From: Alcanivoracaceae bacterium
Lineage (GTDB): Bacteria > Pseudomonadota > Gammaproteobacteria > Pseudomonadales > Alcanivoracaceae
DNA length: 64,000 nt
NCBI GenBank assembly: GCA_002706085.1
Contig: PAJO01000041.1
Location: 1-64,000, forward strand
Direction: 5' to 3'
The notes below the pieces were generated by a model that worked only from the letters and a program-made list of their open reading frames with translations, did not search any database and was not told the DNA's origin. Below are positions 9,550 through 19,802 of this stretch, piece by piece. Position numbers and translations under genes: made by a program. The stretch's first letter is position 1; every line of letters begins with the position of its first letter.

Positions 9550-10008
9550 ATGAGCCGCCAACGCCCTACCCCCGATCCCGAGCAGGTCGGCCTGCAATGC
9601 GCCGCCCTGCACTCCCGAGTGTTTTCCCGGCTGGTGACCCGGCTGTTCAATAGCAGCCTGACGGACAGCGGCCTGCGCATCACCCAGTTTTCCGTGCTTA
9701 ATGCCATCAAGGCGCGGCCGCCGGAATCCATTTTCCAGCTGGCGGAACTGCTCGGCATGGAGCGTACCTCCCTGCAGCGGACCGTGGACAAACTGATCGA
9801 CAACGGTCTGGTGCAGGCAGCCCCCACCGGCAACAAACGCGCCCTGGGCCTGAGCCTGACCGCAGACGGCGAAGCACGCTACCAACAAGCCCTGCAGGGC
9901 TGGCAGCACGCCCAGCAGCAATTCGAGTCGCTGGTCGGTGCCGCCAACTGGGCTGACATCGCCCGTGAATTGCGCGGTTTCAGTCGCCAGGTCAAGCAGA
10001 CACTCTGA
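9550..10008 (+). CDS. MarR family transcriptional regulator
   Basis: A 152-aa winged-helix regulator. The recognition region ELLGMERTSLQRTVDKLIDNGLV and the wing TGNKRALGLSLTADGEARY are typical of MarR proteins. I take the ATG at 9550 rather than 9520, because it has CCGGAG in front and begins at conserved family sequence. The 3' end overlaps the convergent hydrolase gene by 17 bp. Palindromes in the promoter of that hydrolase (10842-10926) are plausible targets; the link is inference. Confidence 0.88.
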   Translation: MSRQRPTPDPEQVGLQCAALHSRVFSRLVTRLFNSSLTDSGLRITQFSVLNAIKARPPESIFQLAELLGMERTSLQRTVDKLIDNGLVQAAPTGNKRALGLSLTADGEARYQQALQGWQHAQQQFESLVGAANWADIARELRGFSRQVKQTL

Positions 10009-10828
10009 CGGCCACCGCTGGCTGCACAAACCCCTCAATGGCGGCATGGACCTGGGACGCCTCCAGCAGCCGCCGATGCCCCAGCCCCTGGGTCTGAAAC
10101 AGGCTGGCATGGGGCAGCGCCTGATGCAGACGCAGGGCATCGCTAAACGGAACTTCCCGATCCAGCGTGTCATGGATCACCAACACCTCACTCTCGATGC
10201 CGCGCCCCCGGCGGGCAATATCCAGCACCTCATAACCGATCCCGACCCGGTCCGCCATGGCGTCCAGCAACCCCTGCCGGGCACGGGCACCGAAGCGAAG
10301 AAACCTCGCCATGCGACCGACCACCGCGCGAAAGTCCGTTGGCGCCGAGATCAGCACGGCCTGCGGAATTTCCGGGCGCTCCGCCAGCACGAAGGCCAGC
10401 GCCGACGCCCCCATGGAATGCCCTACCACCAGATCCACCGGCTCTCCCATCTGTTCCAGCGCGGCTCTAACCGTCGTGATGAACTCCCCCACACTCGATG
10501 GTCCGTCCGCCACCACTCCGTGACCAGGCATTTCCAGCACGAAACAGGTCCAATCCGACGGATCGAAGGTCTCCAAAAGCGCGTGAAACTGCGACACATC
10601 CCCTGACCAGCCATGCACAAACAGCGCCCGCCGTGGCCCGCCCGGGCGCACCCAGCATCGGGCGCGGGTCCCTACCGGCATGAACTCATCGGCATCCCGC
10701 AAGGCCTGATTGCTGTCACGACGGACCGCCGCCACCCGCGGCGTGGTCATCATCTTTAACGCCATGCGGCAGGCTCTGGCGGGGGCAATCCGGCTGAACA
10801 ACGCCATCAAAATCAGGAACGCCTTCAT
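9992..10828 (-). CDS. alpha/beta hydrolase
   Basis: A 278-aa alpha/beta hydrolase. Oxyanion segment VHGWSGD is at about 71-77 and nucleophile elbow GHSMGAS puts the serine at 138. The acid is in IHDTLDREVPF and the histidine in GLGHRRLLEA. The N-terminal 15-20 residues are hydrophobic and could be a membrane anchor or signal. It overlaps the convergent MarR gene by 17 bp, and its promoter carries two palindromes with TGTAtnnACA character, suggesting repression by a dimeric regulator. Substrate unknown. Confidence 0.85.
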   Translation of the reverse strand: MKAFLILMALFSRIAPARACRMALKMMTTPRVAAVRRDSNQALRDADEFMPVGTRARCWVRPGGPRRALFVHGWSGDVSQFHALLETFDPSDWTCFVLEMPGHGVVADGPSSVGEFITTVRAALEQMGEPVDLVVGHSMGASALAFVLAERPEIPQAVLISAPTDFRAVVGRMARFLRFGARARQGLLDAMADRVGIGYEVLDIARRGRGIESEVLVIHDTLDREVPFSDALRLHQALPHASLFQTQGLGHRRLLEASQVHAAIEGFVQPAVAVRVSA

Positions 10829-10841
10829 CGTCTTCTCCTTG

Positions 10842-10926
10842 ATGTATATACACTAAAAATACGAAAGCGCTGCCACCCTGCAGGGAGAGCGGCAAGCATG
10901 ACGCTTTATTTAGTGTATTTACACTA
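10842..10926. promoter_or_regulatory. paired palindromic operator candidates
   Basis: ATGTATATACACTA at 10842-10855 and TAGTGTATTTACACTA at 10911-10926, each nearly perfect dyads and about 70 bp centre to centre (near seven helical turns). Both share the half-site TAGTGTA. They lie directly upstream of the 10828 hydrolase start, so looping or cooperative repression is possible. The adjacent MarR protein is the first candidate ligand. Confidence 0.6.
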
Positions 10927-11087
10927 TACGATATAAATCAAGTCGCTCGTCGGGCGGGATACACCGCAACGCCCCGCCCGGCCGTGCTGCAGCCAATGGC
11001 TATCGGCGCAAAGCGGTTATGATTTCGCCGCTTTTATTCGCGCTGATACTTTTCTGAGATTGGGTCACTGACCCGAGGAGTCATGTT

Positions 11088-11216
11088 ATGCGTACCCTGA
11101 TACTGGTACTGGGACTTGCTACATCTGCTGTTGCGACTGCCGGGGCCCGCGCCCCCAGCGACGCTGAAATGCAGACACTGGATATTATTCAGCAATCCTG
11201 GATTTTCCAGGGATAA
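11088..11216 (+). CDS. secreted micro-protein candidate, 42 aa
   Basis: ATG at 11088 with GAGGAG about 7 bases upstream, reading MRTLILVLGLATSAVATAG and then about 23 further residues to a TAA at 11214. The start looks like a Sec signal peptide cleaved after ...ATA. A strong hairpin terminator follows 24 bases after the stop. No homologue is recognised. Ribosome-binding site, signal peptide and terminator together support a real gene, but length alone makes it uncertain. Confidence 0.5.
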   Translation: MRTLILVLGLATSAVATAGARAPSDAEMQTLDIIQQSWIFQG

Positions 11217-11240
11217 TCTCTGGCCTGCCAGATATAAAAA

Positions 11241-11260
11241 AGCCGGCGCATGCGCCGGCT
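11241..11260. terminator. bidirectional Rho-independent terminator
   Basis: A perfect 20-bp palindrome AGCCGGCGCATGCGCCGGCT with A-run before and T-run after. It serves the micro-ORF on the plus strand and the siderophore receptor on the minus strand. Confidence 0.9.
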
Positions 11261-11280
11261 TTTTTGTGCTTGTTCCGCTA

Positions 11281-13401
11281 TCAGAAGCTGTAACGGACAT
11301 TCCCCATGACAGTGCGGGTTTCACCGTAACCACAGTCATACACGTTGGGTCCAGCCTGGCCACGACACCAGGAGACATATTCCTCGTCGGTCAGGTTCTG
11401 GACATTCACGCTGAAGTCCCACTGATTCGCCGCGAAACCCAGCATCGCGTCGTACATGGTAACGGACGGCACATCCGGGCCTGCCCCCGTGCCATAGTCA
11501 TACCCCACGTTGTCACCAACGTAGCGGGCCCCAGCGCCGAAACGCAGGCCGTTTTCCATTTCGTACTTGGCCCAGGCCGAAGCGGTCTGGTCAGCCAGAT
11601 AGGGCAAACGCTCACCGCTCTCGTCATTGATCGCACGAATATCGGTGTAGCTGGCCTGCAGCTCCAGGTTGCCCAGATGCTTCTTCACTTCCACTTCCCA
11701 ACCTTCAGACTTGGCACCAATCTGGTCAACGGTATTAGGGCTTGCCCCCTGCACCACACGGTTGGTTTCTTCGATATAGAAGTAAGCTGCTGTGACAGAC
11801 AGATCCCCCGCATCATTCAAGTACTTGATACCCGCTTCCTGCTGTTCACCGGTTGTTGCCTCAAGGCCGACACCCGAATTGGGGTTGTTGCCAAGATTAG
11901 GCACAAACGCTTCGGAGTAACTGATGTAGGGAGAAAGACCAAAATCGAACTGGTACATCAAGCCGAGACGGCCTGTGGTTTCGCTATCATCACTCTGGTT
12001 GTTTGGACCATTCACCACATAGACGGTGTTGGTGGATTCGTCGTGACGCAGGGCGCCAGACACCACCACATTGCCCACTTCAACATGATCAATCAGGTAG
12101 ACACCCGACTGGCGAATGCCGTTATCGTTGCGATCAACCGGAGCCAGCCCTGCGTAGTTAACGAAACCATACACCGGGTTATACATGTTCAGCGTTGTAC
12201 CCACGACACCAGAGAAGTAGTTCTCTTCTTCCCAGAGAGCATCCTGATAATCCACACCCACAGCCATGATGTGGCGGGTATTCCACAGACTGAAGTCACC
12301 TTCCAGGCGCACATCGAAATTCGTCACGTCGGTGGAGCGGTCCGCCATATGCATAGAGCGGAAAATATCACCAGTGGCACTGACAGGGTAGCCAATGGCC
12401 GCCCAGTGCTCACGGGTTTCGGTCTCTGATTTGGTATGACGAGCCGTCAACGCGACAGCCCAACTATCATTGAGACGCTGATCGACGAACAGGGTCACTT
12501 CATCCTGTGCGCGGTCATAACGATCCCAGCTCGGCTCCCCCACAAAGGTATTCACCGGGATATCTCCCAGCGCGCTAGGCAACAAGGTGCCCTGCGCGGG
12601 CAGGAACTGTGCGGAGATACCGCCGTTGTTTTCCTGGGTATTGAACAGCAGGGAAATCGTGGTGCTATCGGTAGGCAGCCAGGTGAAAGACGGCGCAAAC
12701 AGGAAGCCATTGTCGTCGACATAATCTACCTGTGTGCCGCTCTCGCGCTTCAGCGCCACCATGCGATACAACAGCTTGCCATCCTCTGACATGGGGCCGG
12801 TGACATCGGCCGCCAACTGCTTGCGATCATAGGAGCCCACCTGCGCCCAGATTTCCCCCTGCTGCCGAGCTTTGGGGAGTTTGGATACGGAGTTCACGAT
12901 ACCGCCCAGCTCAGCCTGACCGTATAGCACAGAAGACGGGCCCTTCAGGACCTCTACACTCTCAAGCGCATAGACATTGGTACGCACGCTGTTATAGCTA
13001 CCATAAAGAGAGCGTAGCCCGTCTTTATAGAAAGAGGCATCGAGGCCCCGCACTTTCACCCAGTCACCGCGGGTATCGAAGCCGAAAGCGCCAGCGTAAA
13101 TGCCTGAGGAATACATCAATGCATCCTGAATATTCTTGGCACCGGTATCCTTGATGAATTTCTGGTTGACCACGGTGATCGCATAGGGCGTCTTTTCCAC
13201 CGGCACCTTCAACTTGCCGGTCGTCGCAGTGCCGCCCTCTGTGATGTACCCCTCCCCTTCCTGGGCTTCGGTACTCACTTCAACGGCAGGGATTTCATTG
13301 GCCTGGGCGGCATCGTCTGCTTGTGCAGCCACAGAAAAAAGGGAAAGCAGGGACATCCCCACCAGCGGCGCGCCCCAAATCGCGCGATATCGGCAAGTCA
13401 T
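11281..13401 (-). CDS. TonB-dependent siderophore receptor
   Basis: A 706-aa outer-membrane receptor for a ferric siderophore. The signal peptide is in MTCRYRAIWG...SVAAQADD. The TonB box/plug region follows (VEKTPYAITVVNQKFIKD, then LKGPSSVLYGQAELGGIVN at the end of the plug). The barrel ends in NVRYSF with terminal Phe, typical of outer-membrane proteins. The start is set at 13401, the ATG that gives a normal signal peptide; the ORF runs to 13419. The type resembles hydroxamate (ferrichrome/ferrioxamine) receptors, but the ligand is not certain. A Fur-box candidate lies 40 bp upstream. Confidence 0.92.
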   Translation of the reverse strand: MTCRYRAIWGAPLVGMSLLSLFSVAAQADDAAQANEIPAVEVSTEAQEGEGYITEGGTATTGKLKVPVEKTPYAITVVNQKFIKDTGAKNIQDALMYSSGIYAGAFGFDTRGDWVKVRGLDASFYKDGLRSLYGSYNSVRTNVYALESVEVLKGPSSVLYGQAELGGIVNSVSKLPKARQQGEIWAQVGSYDRKQLAADVTGPMSEDGKLLYRMVALKRESGTQVDYVDDNGFLFAPSFTWLPTDSTTISLLFNTQENNGGISAQFLPAQGTLLPSALGDIPVNTFVGEPSWDRYDRAQDEVTLFVDQRLNDSWAVALTARHTKSETETREHWAAIGYPVSATGDIFRSMHMADRSTDVTNFDVRLEGDFSLWNTRHIMAVGVDYQDALWEEENYFSGVVGTTLNMYNPVYGFVNYAGLAPVDRNDNGIRQSGVYLIDHVEVGNVVVSGALRHDESTNTVYVVNGPNNQSDDSETTGRLGLMYQFDFGLSPYISYSEAFVPNLGNNPNSGVGLEATTGEQQEAGIKYLNDAGDLSVTAAYFYIEETNRVVQGASPNTVDQIGAKSEGWEVEVKKHLGNLELQASYTDIRAINDESGERLPYLADQTASAWAKYEMENGLRFGAGARYVGDNVGYDYGTGAGPDVPSVTMYDAMLGFAANQWDFSVNVQNLTDEEYVSWCRGQAGPNVYDCGYGETRTVMGNVRYSF

Positions 13402-13440
13402 TGGCAAACTCCAAAACAAAGCAAAGAAAGACTGAAAACA

Positions 13441-13459
13441 AGAACGATTCGCATTCTAT
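13441..13459 (-). promoter_or_regulatory. candidate Fur box
   Basis: On the minus strand AATGCGAATCGTT matches 10 of 13 positions of the AATGATAATCATT Fur core. It is placed just upstream of the siderophore receptor start. Weaker than the site at 28138. Confidence 0.5.
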
Positions 13460-13581
13460 ATTGTTGTCACCCTTCTGAAAAGTAAGCTTTGTCAGCTCCC
13501 AACCATGTCTGACGAACTGGATTCACCACTTTTTCTGCAACACGACGAGGATTAAGCTGGCACAAGGAGATTTCCCCGCCC

Positions 13582-13611
13582 CTGTCATTCCCATGTCACA
13601 TTTATGTCATG
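13582..13611 (+). promoter_or_regulatory. Pho box (PhoB site) before ppk
   Basis: Three direct TGTCA repeats begin at 13583, 13594 and 13605, an exact 11-bp period (CTGTCAT, ATGTCAC, ATGTCAT). This is the known PhoB spacing. The site ends about 38 bp before the chosen ppk start, so ppk is probably induced by phosphate starvation. The upstream in-frame ATG at 13593 lies within this site and is therefore unlikely to be the start. Confidence 0.88.
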
Positions 13612-13649
13612 GAATAGAGGGCCCTTGCGGTTCCGGTCAGGACGACACC

Positions 13650-15731
13650 ATGAATGACATTGCCAGCGAACACAGCGCCATTGATCTCAACAACCCGGAC
13701 TACTACTTCAACCGGGAGCTGAGCCTGTTGCAGTTCAACCTGCGGGTGTTGGAGCAGGCCATGGACGACAACCATCCCTTGATGGAGCGACTGAATTTCC
13801 TGCTGATTTTTTCCAGCAACATGGACGAATTCTTCGAGATTCGGGTGGCCGGCCTGCGCAACAAGCTGGAAACCGGTACCGGCCAACCCGGCCCGGATGG
13901 CATGCTGCCCGCTGAACTGCTCAAGGAAATCAGCCGTATTACCCATGAAGCGGTGGACCGGCAATATCACATTCTGAACAACATCCTGTTGCCGGCCCTG
14001 CGCGAGGAAGGAGTCGACTTCCTGCGCCGCGAAGACTGGACCGACGCCCAGGCCGAATGGGTGAAAAAATACTTTCGTGAGCAAGTCTATCCGGTACTGA
14101 CCCCCATCGCGCTGGACCCCTCGCACCCCTTCCCACGGCTGGTGAACAAGAGCCTGAACTTCATTGTCCCGCTGGACGGTAAAGATGCATTCGGACGCTC
14201 TACCGGGCTGGCGATCGTGCCTGCCCCCCGCTCACTGCCGCGCCTGATTCGCATTCCGGACGAGATCAGCGGCGACGGCGACGACAATTTTGTGTTCCTG
14301 TCCTCCATGATCCACGCCCATGTATCCGACCTTTTCCCGGGCATGAAAGCGACCGGTTGCTACCAGTTCCGGGTCACCCGAAATGCGGACCTGGAAGTGG
14401 ACGAAGAAGTGGAAGATCTGGCCAGCGCCCTGAAAGGCCAGCTGCTGTCCCGTCGCTATGGTGACGAGGTGCGCCTGGAAGTGGCGGACAACTGCCCACG
14501 CCATCTGATGCACTATCTGCTGGAGCAATTTGAACTGGGCGAGGATGACCTCTATGAGGTGAATGGCCCGGTGAATCTGGCGCGGATGTTTACCAGCGTG
14601 GATCGCCCGCGCCTGCACTACCCGCCCTTTACCCCGAAAATTCACCCCACGGTGAAAAAATCAGAATCCATCTTTGATGCCATTGATCAGGAAGACCTCC
14701 TGCTGCATCACCCTTTCCAGTCATTTCAGCCGGTCATTACCCTGCTCGCAGAAGCCGCCCGTGATCCCAAGGTACTGGCGATCAAGCAGACCCTGTATCG
14801 CACCGGGACCAAGTCGGAAATTCTGGATCACCTGGAAACCGCAGCGCGTAACGGCAAGGAAGTGACCGCCATCGTGGAATTGCGAGCCCGCTTTGATGAG
14901 GAATCCAACATCGAAGGGGCGCGACGCCTGCAGGAAGCCGGCGCCATCGTGGTGTACGGGGTGGTGGGCTACAAGACACACGCAAAGATGCTGCTGGTGG
15001 TGCGTCGCGACGGGGATGGCATCAAACGTTATGTGCACCTTGGCACGGGCAATTACCACACCAAAACCACCAAGCTGTACACCGACTACGGTCTGATGAC
15101 CAGCGACAAGGCCATGGGACAGGACGTGCACAAGATCTTCCAGGAGCTGACAGGCATGGGCAAGGCCGCTCGCCTGAAACAGCTCAAACACTCGCCCTTC
15201 ACCCTGCACCCGTCACTGATCGAATGGATCGAATTTGAAACCGCCGAAGCCCAGGCCGGTCGGCCCGCACGCATCATCGCCAAATTCAATTCGCTGACTG
15301 AAGAGAACATCATCCAGGCGCTCTATCGCGCCAGCCAGGCAGGCGTGCAAATCGACCTGATCGTTCGCGGCATCTGCTGTCTGAAACCGGGTATCGCAGG
15401 GCTGTCCGACAACATTCGGGTGCGCTCCATCGTAGGACGTTTTCTGGAACACACCCGCATCTACCACTTCCACCATGCAGGCGAAGACCTGCTGTATTGC
15501 TCCAGCGCCGACTGGATGGACCGCAATCTGTTCAACCGGGTAGAAACCTGCTTCCCGATCAATCACCCGGCGTTGAAGACCCAGATGCTGGAAGAAGGCC
15601 TGCAGTATTATTTGCGCGACAACAGCCGAGCCTGGTTACTGCAGCCCGATGGCAGCTACCAACGCGCCCAGCCGGCAGAGGGAGAAGAAACGTTTATTGC
15701 GCAGCAAACGCTGCTTGATACTTTGGGGTAG
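13650..15731 (+). CDS. ppk: polyphosphate kinase 1
   Basis: PPK1 reversibly polymerises the gamma-phosphate of ATP into polyphosphate. With the ATG at 13650 the protein is 693 aa, close to the E. coli 688. The order is N domain ([20 protein letters not shown]), H domain and two PLD-like C domains. The autophosphorylated histidine is in [12 protein letters not shown]. The second conserved block [17 protein letters not shown] is present near the C-terminus. ppx lies convergent downstream, so synthesis and degradation genes are adjacent. Confidence 0.96.
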   Translation: MNDIASEHSAIDLNNPDYYFNRELSLLQFNLRVLEQAMDDNHPLMERLNFLLIFSSNMDEFFEIRVAGLRNKLETGTGQPGPDGMLPAELLKEISRITHEAVDRQYHILNNILLPALREEGVDFLRREDWTDAQAEWVKKYFREQVYPVLTPIALDPSHPFPRLVNKSLNFIVPLDGKDAFGRSTGLAIVPAPRSLPRLIRIPDEISGDGDDNFVFLSSMIHAHVSDLFPGMKATGCYQFRVTRNADLEVDEEVEDLASALKGQLLSRRYGDEVRLEVADNCPRHLMHYLLEQFELGEDDLYEVNGPVNLARMFTSVDRPRLHYPPFTPKIHPTVKKSESIFDAIDQEDLLLHHPFQSFQPVITLLAEAARDPKVLAIKQTLYRTGTKSEILDHLETAARNGKEVTAIVELRARFDEESNIEGARRLQEAGAIVVYGVVGYKTHAKMLLVVRRDGDGIKRYVHLGTGNYHTKTTKLYTDYGLMTSDKAMGQDVHKIFQELTGMGKAARLKQLKHSPFTLHPSLIEWIEFETAEAQAGRPARIIAKFNSLTEENIIQALYRASQAGVQIDLIVRGICCLKPGIAGLSDNIRVRSIVGRFLEHTRIYHFHHAGEDLLYCSSADWMDRNLFNRVETCFPINHPALKTQMLEEGLQYYLRDNSRAWLLQPDGSYQRAQPAEGEETFIAQQTLLDTLG

Positions 15732-15853
15732 GGGGCCGGGAGAGACGCTATGGCGCCGGTGCCACTTGCCAGCAATCAACCGTAACCGGGTTGAGCACAC
15801 CGCCAGCAGCGATTCTCCCTCCCGCAACCCTCCACAGCAGGCAATAAGGCAAA

Positions 15854-15923
15854 GTGGGAGCGGTCGTTCGACCGCGATAGCCGGCATCACGCCGCTTATT
15901 CGCGGTGGAACCACCGCTCCCAC
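15854..15923. repeat. REP pair (BIME-like)
   Basis: GTGGGAGCGGTCGTTCGACC plus CGCGAT at 15854-15878 faces an inverted relative, ATTCGCGGTGGAACCACCGC plus TCCCAC, at 15898-15923. Each unit is an imperfect palindrome of the Pseudomonas REP type. It lies between the convergent ppk and ppx genes. The first unit is identical, in reverse, to 34184-34208. Confidence 0.85.
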
Positions 15924-15975
15924 CCCAGACACTACCGCCTCTGTCGGGCCTGCCAGCAAACGATAGAACGAATAC

Positions 15976-17466
15976 TCAGCTCAGGTTTAGCTCACAGCCT
16001 GCTTGCTGGAAGTACTCTTGCTCTTGCTCCAGGTCGGCGAGGGTGAGGGGGTGCTCTTCCAGCCAGCCTGCGGGAAACGAGAGGGTCAGCCGGTGGTCGA
16101 CCACCTTCAGGCCAATATCGGGGATCGCTTCATCGCAGCGGGCATGATGAAGCCGCGCGGCGATGCGCAGCACCAGACACAGGCGCAACAGCGGCTCGCG
16201 CTCATCTTCAGGCACATCCTCCAGCGCCGATAGCGGCACCTTGCGGCGATGGCCACGCACCAGCACCGCCACGGCCTCCTGCTCCTGACGGGAGAAACCC
16301 GGCAAATCCGAATTGGTGATCAGGTAGGCGCCATGCTTGTGGAACTGGCTATGGGACACCGCCAGCCCCAGCTCATGCAGCAGTGCCGCCCAGCGCAGGG
16401 AATCTGCCATGTCCTCACCGGCCAGCCCCCAATCGCTGGCAACCTGTTTGAGCAACGCCATAGCCGTATCGCACACCCGTTCGGCCTGACTCCGCTCCAC
16501 ATGGTGGCGATTCATCAAGGCCTGAATGCTACGGTCACGCACATCTTCATGGCCAAACCGGCCCAACAGATCGTAGAGCAAGCCTTCGCGCAAGGCTCCG
16601 GACGAGACCTCCATCTGCTCCAGCCCCAGCTGTTCGAAAATGCCATACAGAATCGCGAGCCCCGACGGAAAGATCGGCACCCGATCCTCGCGCAGCCCCT
16701 TGAGAGACAACCGCTCAAGGCTTTCCGCCTTCAGTACTTTCTTGCGGGCTTTCTTGAGCGCATCCAGCGTGATACCGCTCTCACACCAGCCATTCTCGAC
16801 GCAGACCTGGCTGATCGCCTTGATCGTCCCGGACGCGCCCACACTCTGCACCCAGCCGATCCGCCGGTAGTTGGCATGGATCGACAGCACTTCCTGCCGG
16901 GCCGCCGTGACCGCACGATCAAATGCTTTCTCGGTAAGCGCCCCTTCCGGGAAGAACCGTTTCGCAAAACTGACGCAACCCATGTGCAGGGATTCGGTTT
17001 CAGAAGGCTCAAAGCGCTCACCGATGATCAACTCGGTCGAGCCGCCGCCGATATCGACCACCAAACGTTGCCCGGCATCATCGGCCAAGGTGTGCGCCAC
17101 CCCCAGATAAATCAGCCGGGCCTCCTCGCGGCCCGCCACGATTTCGATATCGTGGCCCAATACCTCCTCGGCACGGGCAATGAACTCCCGGGCGTTGCGC
17201 GCCTGACGCAGGGTATTGGTGCCCACCACCCGAACACTGCCTCGGGGAATCCCGGTAATCCGCTGGGCGAAACGCCCCAGACACTCGAGTGCCCGCTCCT
17301 GGGTGTCGGCATCCAGTCGATTATCCTTATCCAGGCCTGCGCCCAGCTGCACTTTCTCGGACAGCCCATCCAGAATCTGGATTTCCCCGTGTACCTGACG
17401 GGCCACCACCATATGAAAACTGTTCGACCCCAGATCAATGGCGGCCAGATGTTCGCCGTGCTCCAT
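15976..17466 (-). CDS. ppx: exopolyphosphatase
   Basis: Ppx/GppA-family phosphatase that removes terminal phosphates from polyphosphate. The 496-aa protein has the ASKHA ATPase-like N-terminus AAIDLGSNSFHMVVAR, the phosphate loop DIGGGSTELIIG, and a C-terminal HD-like helical domain (ALLHELGLAVSHSQFHKHG). I choose the ATG at 17466 because GGAG is well placed upstream and the domain begins directly; the ORF extends to 17502. Length and the C-terminal domain favour Ppx over GppA, but the two are hard to separate by eye. Confidence 0.92.
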   Translation of the reverse strand: MEHGEHLAAIDLGSNSFHMVVARQVHGEIQILDGLSEKVQLGAGLDKDNRLDADTQERALECLGRFAQRITGIPRGSVRVVGTNTLRQARNAREFIARAEEVLGHDIEIVAGREEARLIYLGVAHTLADDAGQRLVVDIGGGSTELIIGERFEPSETESLHMGCVSFAKRFFPEGALTEKAFDRAVTAARQEVLSIHANYRRIGWVQSVGASGTIKAISQVCVENGWCESGITLDALKKARKKVLKAESLERLSLKGLREDRVPIFPSGLAILYGIFEQLGLEQMEVSSGALREGLLYDLLGRFGHEDVRDRSIQALMNRHHVERSQAERVCDTAMALLKQVASDWGLAGEDMADSLRWAALLHELGLAVSHSQFHKHGAYLITNSDLPGFSRQEQEAVAVLVRGHRRKVPLSALEDVPEDEREPLLRLCLVLRIAARLHHARCDEAIPDIGLKVVDHRLTLSFPAGWLEEHPLTLADLEQEQEYFQQAGCELNLS

Positions 17467-17649
17467 GCAAGCTCCTTCTTTCGTTGGGTCGATTCTAACC
17501 AAAAATCATGGCGTTACGATGTCATAGCCGCTAACTCTCGGGATTATTGACTGCGGTTGCTTGAAAATGCCCGGCCACACCCTGATATTATTCCCCAGCG
17601 CAACGGCCCTCGCCCGGGCCAGCCAATCCCTTTATAGCAGGAGAATTCA

Positions 17650-17976
17650 ATGAGCGGCGAGATTATCAATGTGACCGACGCGGACTTCGAAGCCCAGGTC
17701 ATCAATGCAGACGGCCCTGTGCTGGTCGATTACTGGGCACCGTGGTGTGGCCCCTGCAAAATGGTCGCGCCGATCCTGGAACAGCTGGCCGGCGAGTATG
17801 AAGGCAAGCTGACCATTGCCAAGATCAACATTGACGACAACCCGGAAACCCCCAAGAAATATGGGGTTCGCGGCATCCCAACCCTGAGTGTCTTCAAAAA
17901 CGGTAACGTCGAAGCCACCAAAGTGGGCGCCCTGTCCAAGAGCCAGCTGACCGCTTTCCTGGACAGCACGCTGTAA
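17650..17976 (+). CDS. trxA: thioredoxin 1
   Basis: Cytoplasmic thioredoxin of 108 aa with the active site WCGPC at Cys33-Cys36 and the cis-proline segment RGIPTLSVF. It reduces disulfides in ribonucleotide reductase, PAPS reductase and, relevant here, thioredoxin-coupled ArsC (58183-58677). CAGGAG ribosome-binding site 6 bases before the ATG. It is upstream of rho, a very common gene order. Confidence 0.97.
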   Translation: MSGEIINVTDADFEAQVINADGPVLVDYWAPWCGPCKMVAPILEQLAGEYEGKLTIAKINIDDNPETPKKYGVRGIPTLSVFKNGNVEATKVGALSKSQLTAFLDSTL

Positions 17977-18251
17977 TATCCGGGCACCCCTCTGTAACCC
18001 CCGGTCAACTGGCCGGGAGGTTACTGTCAGCCACCTATAGACAGCCCCCTGTCAGAGTGGTAGATTCCAGAACCAGCTCTAAGTCAAGCACCTCCTTTTA
18101 GTAAGTCCTTCGGAACCTCTGGTTACCTTTTTATTCCTGATGGCCCCCTAGGCTTGCCGGGCCAGATTCCGAAATAACCGGATTTTCATAACAACTGCGG
18201 CACCGCAGGTGGTGCATCCTCTCATTCATCCAAGACCAAAACAGACCGCCA
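17977..18251 (+). promoter_or_regulatory. trxA-rho intergenic leader
   Basis: 275 bp without a gene. A stem-loop at 17996-18022 (AACCCCCGG/CCGGGAGGTT) could end trxA transcription, though it has no T-run. The rest, up to the rho start, is a long leader; rho mRNA leaders are autoregulated in other bacteria, but no specific signal can be named here. Confidence 0.3.
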
Positions 18252-19511
<1,260 letters not shown>

Positions 19512-19547
19512 GAGGCGCTGGCACACAGCATGCACCTCGCAATATGC

Positions 19548-19571
19548 AAAACCCCGCCCCGGCGGGGTTTT
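19548..19571 (+). terminator. Rho-independent terminator after rho
   Basis: AAAACCCCGCC/GGCGGGGTTTT stem with TTTGTTTT after it, 37 bases after the rho stop. Confidence 0.9.
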
Positions 19572-19664
19572 TGTTTTATTGGCGCCGAACTCAACGATCT
19601 GGATGGCGTTTCCGTTCTTCTAAAAAAACCGGAACTATTTTGGGTTTACCCTTCCAACCAAGCC

Positions 19665-19741
19665 TAGCTTGTAGCTTGTAGCTTGTAGCTTGTAGCTTGT
19701 AGCTTGTAGCTTGTAGCTCACAGCTGATAGCTGAGAGCTTA
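19665..19741. repeat. long heptad array (site E3)
   Basis: Eleven 7-bp units. Seven perfect copies of TAGCTTG (19665-19713) are followed by TAGCTCA, CAGCTGA, TAGCTGA and GAGCTTA. TAG or TGA recurs every 7 bases, so all three plus-strand frames are closed. The array lies 62 bp upstream of the ubiD start, with no partner arm found between rho and ubiD. The homogeneous core suggests recent expansion and possible length variation. Confidence 0.92.
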
Positions 19742-19802
19742 CCCCCCACCCTGCTATACTCGCCACACAACCTTCCGGTGCACCCTACCAACAAGGAACG
19801 CC

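Noticed and set aside
13593-13649. N-terminal extension of Ppk from the ATG at 13593
   Set aside because: The ATG lies inside the Pho box and the extra residues are outside the usual family length.
19665-19741. Tandem repeats as a CRISPR array
   Set aside because: The period is 7 bp with no spacers, and no cas genes are nearby.
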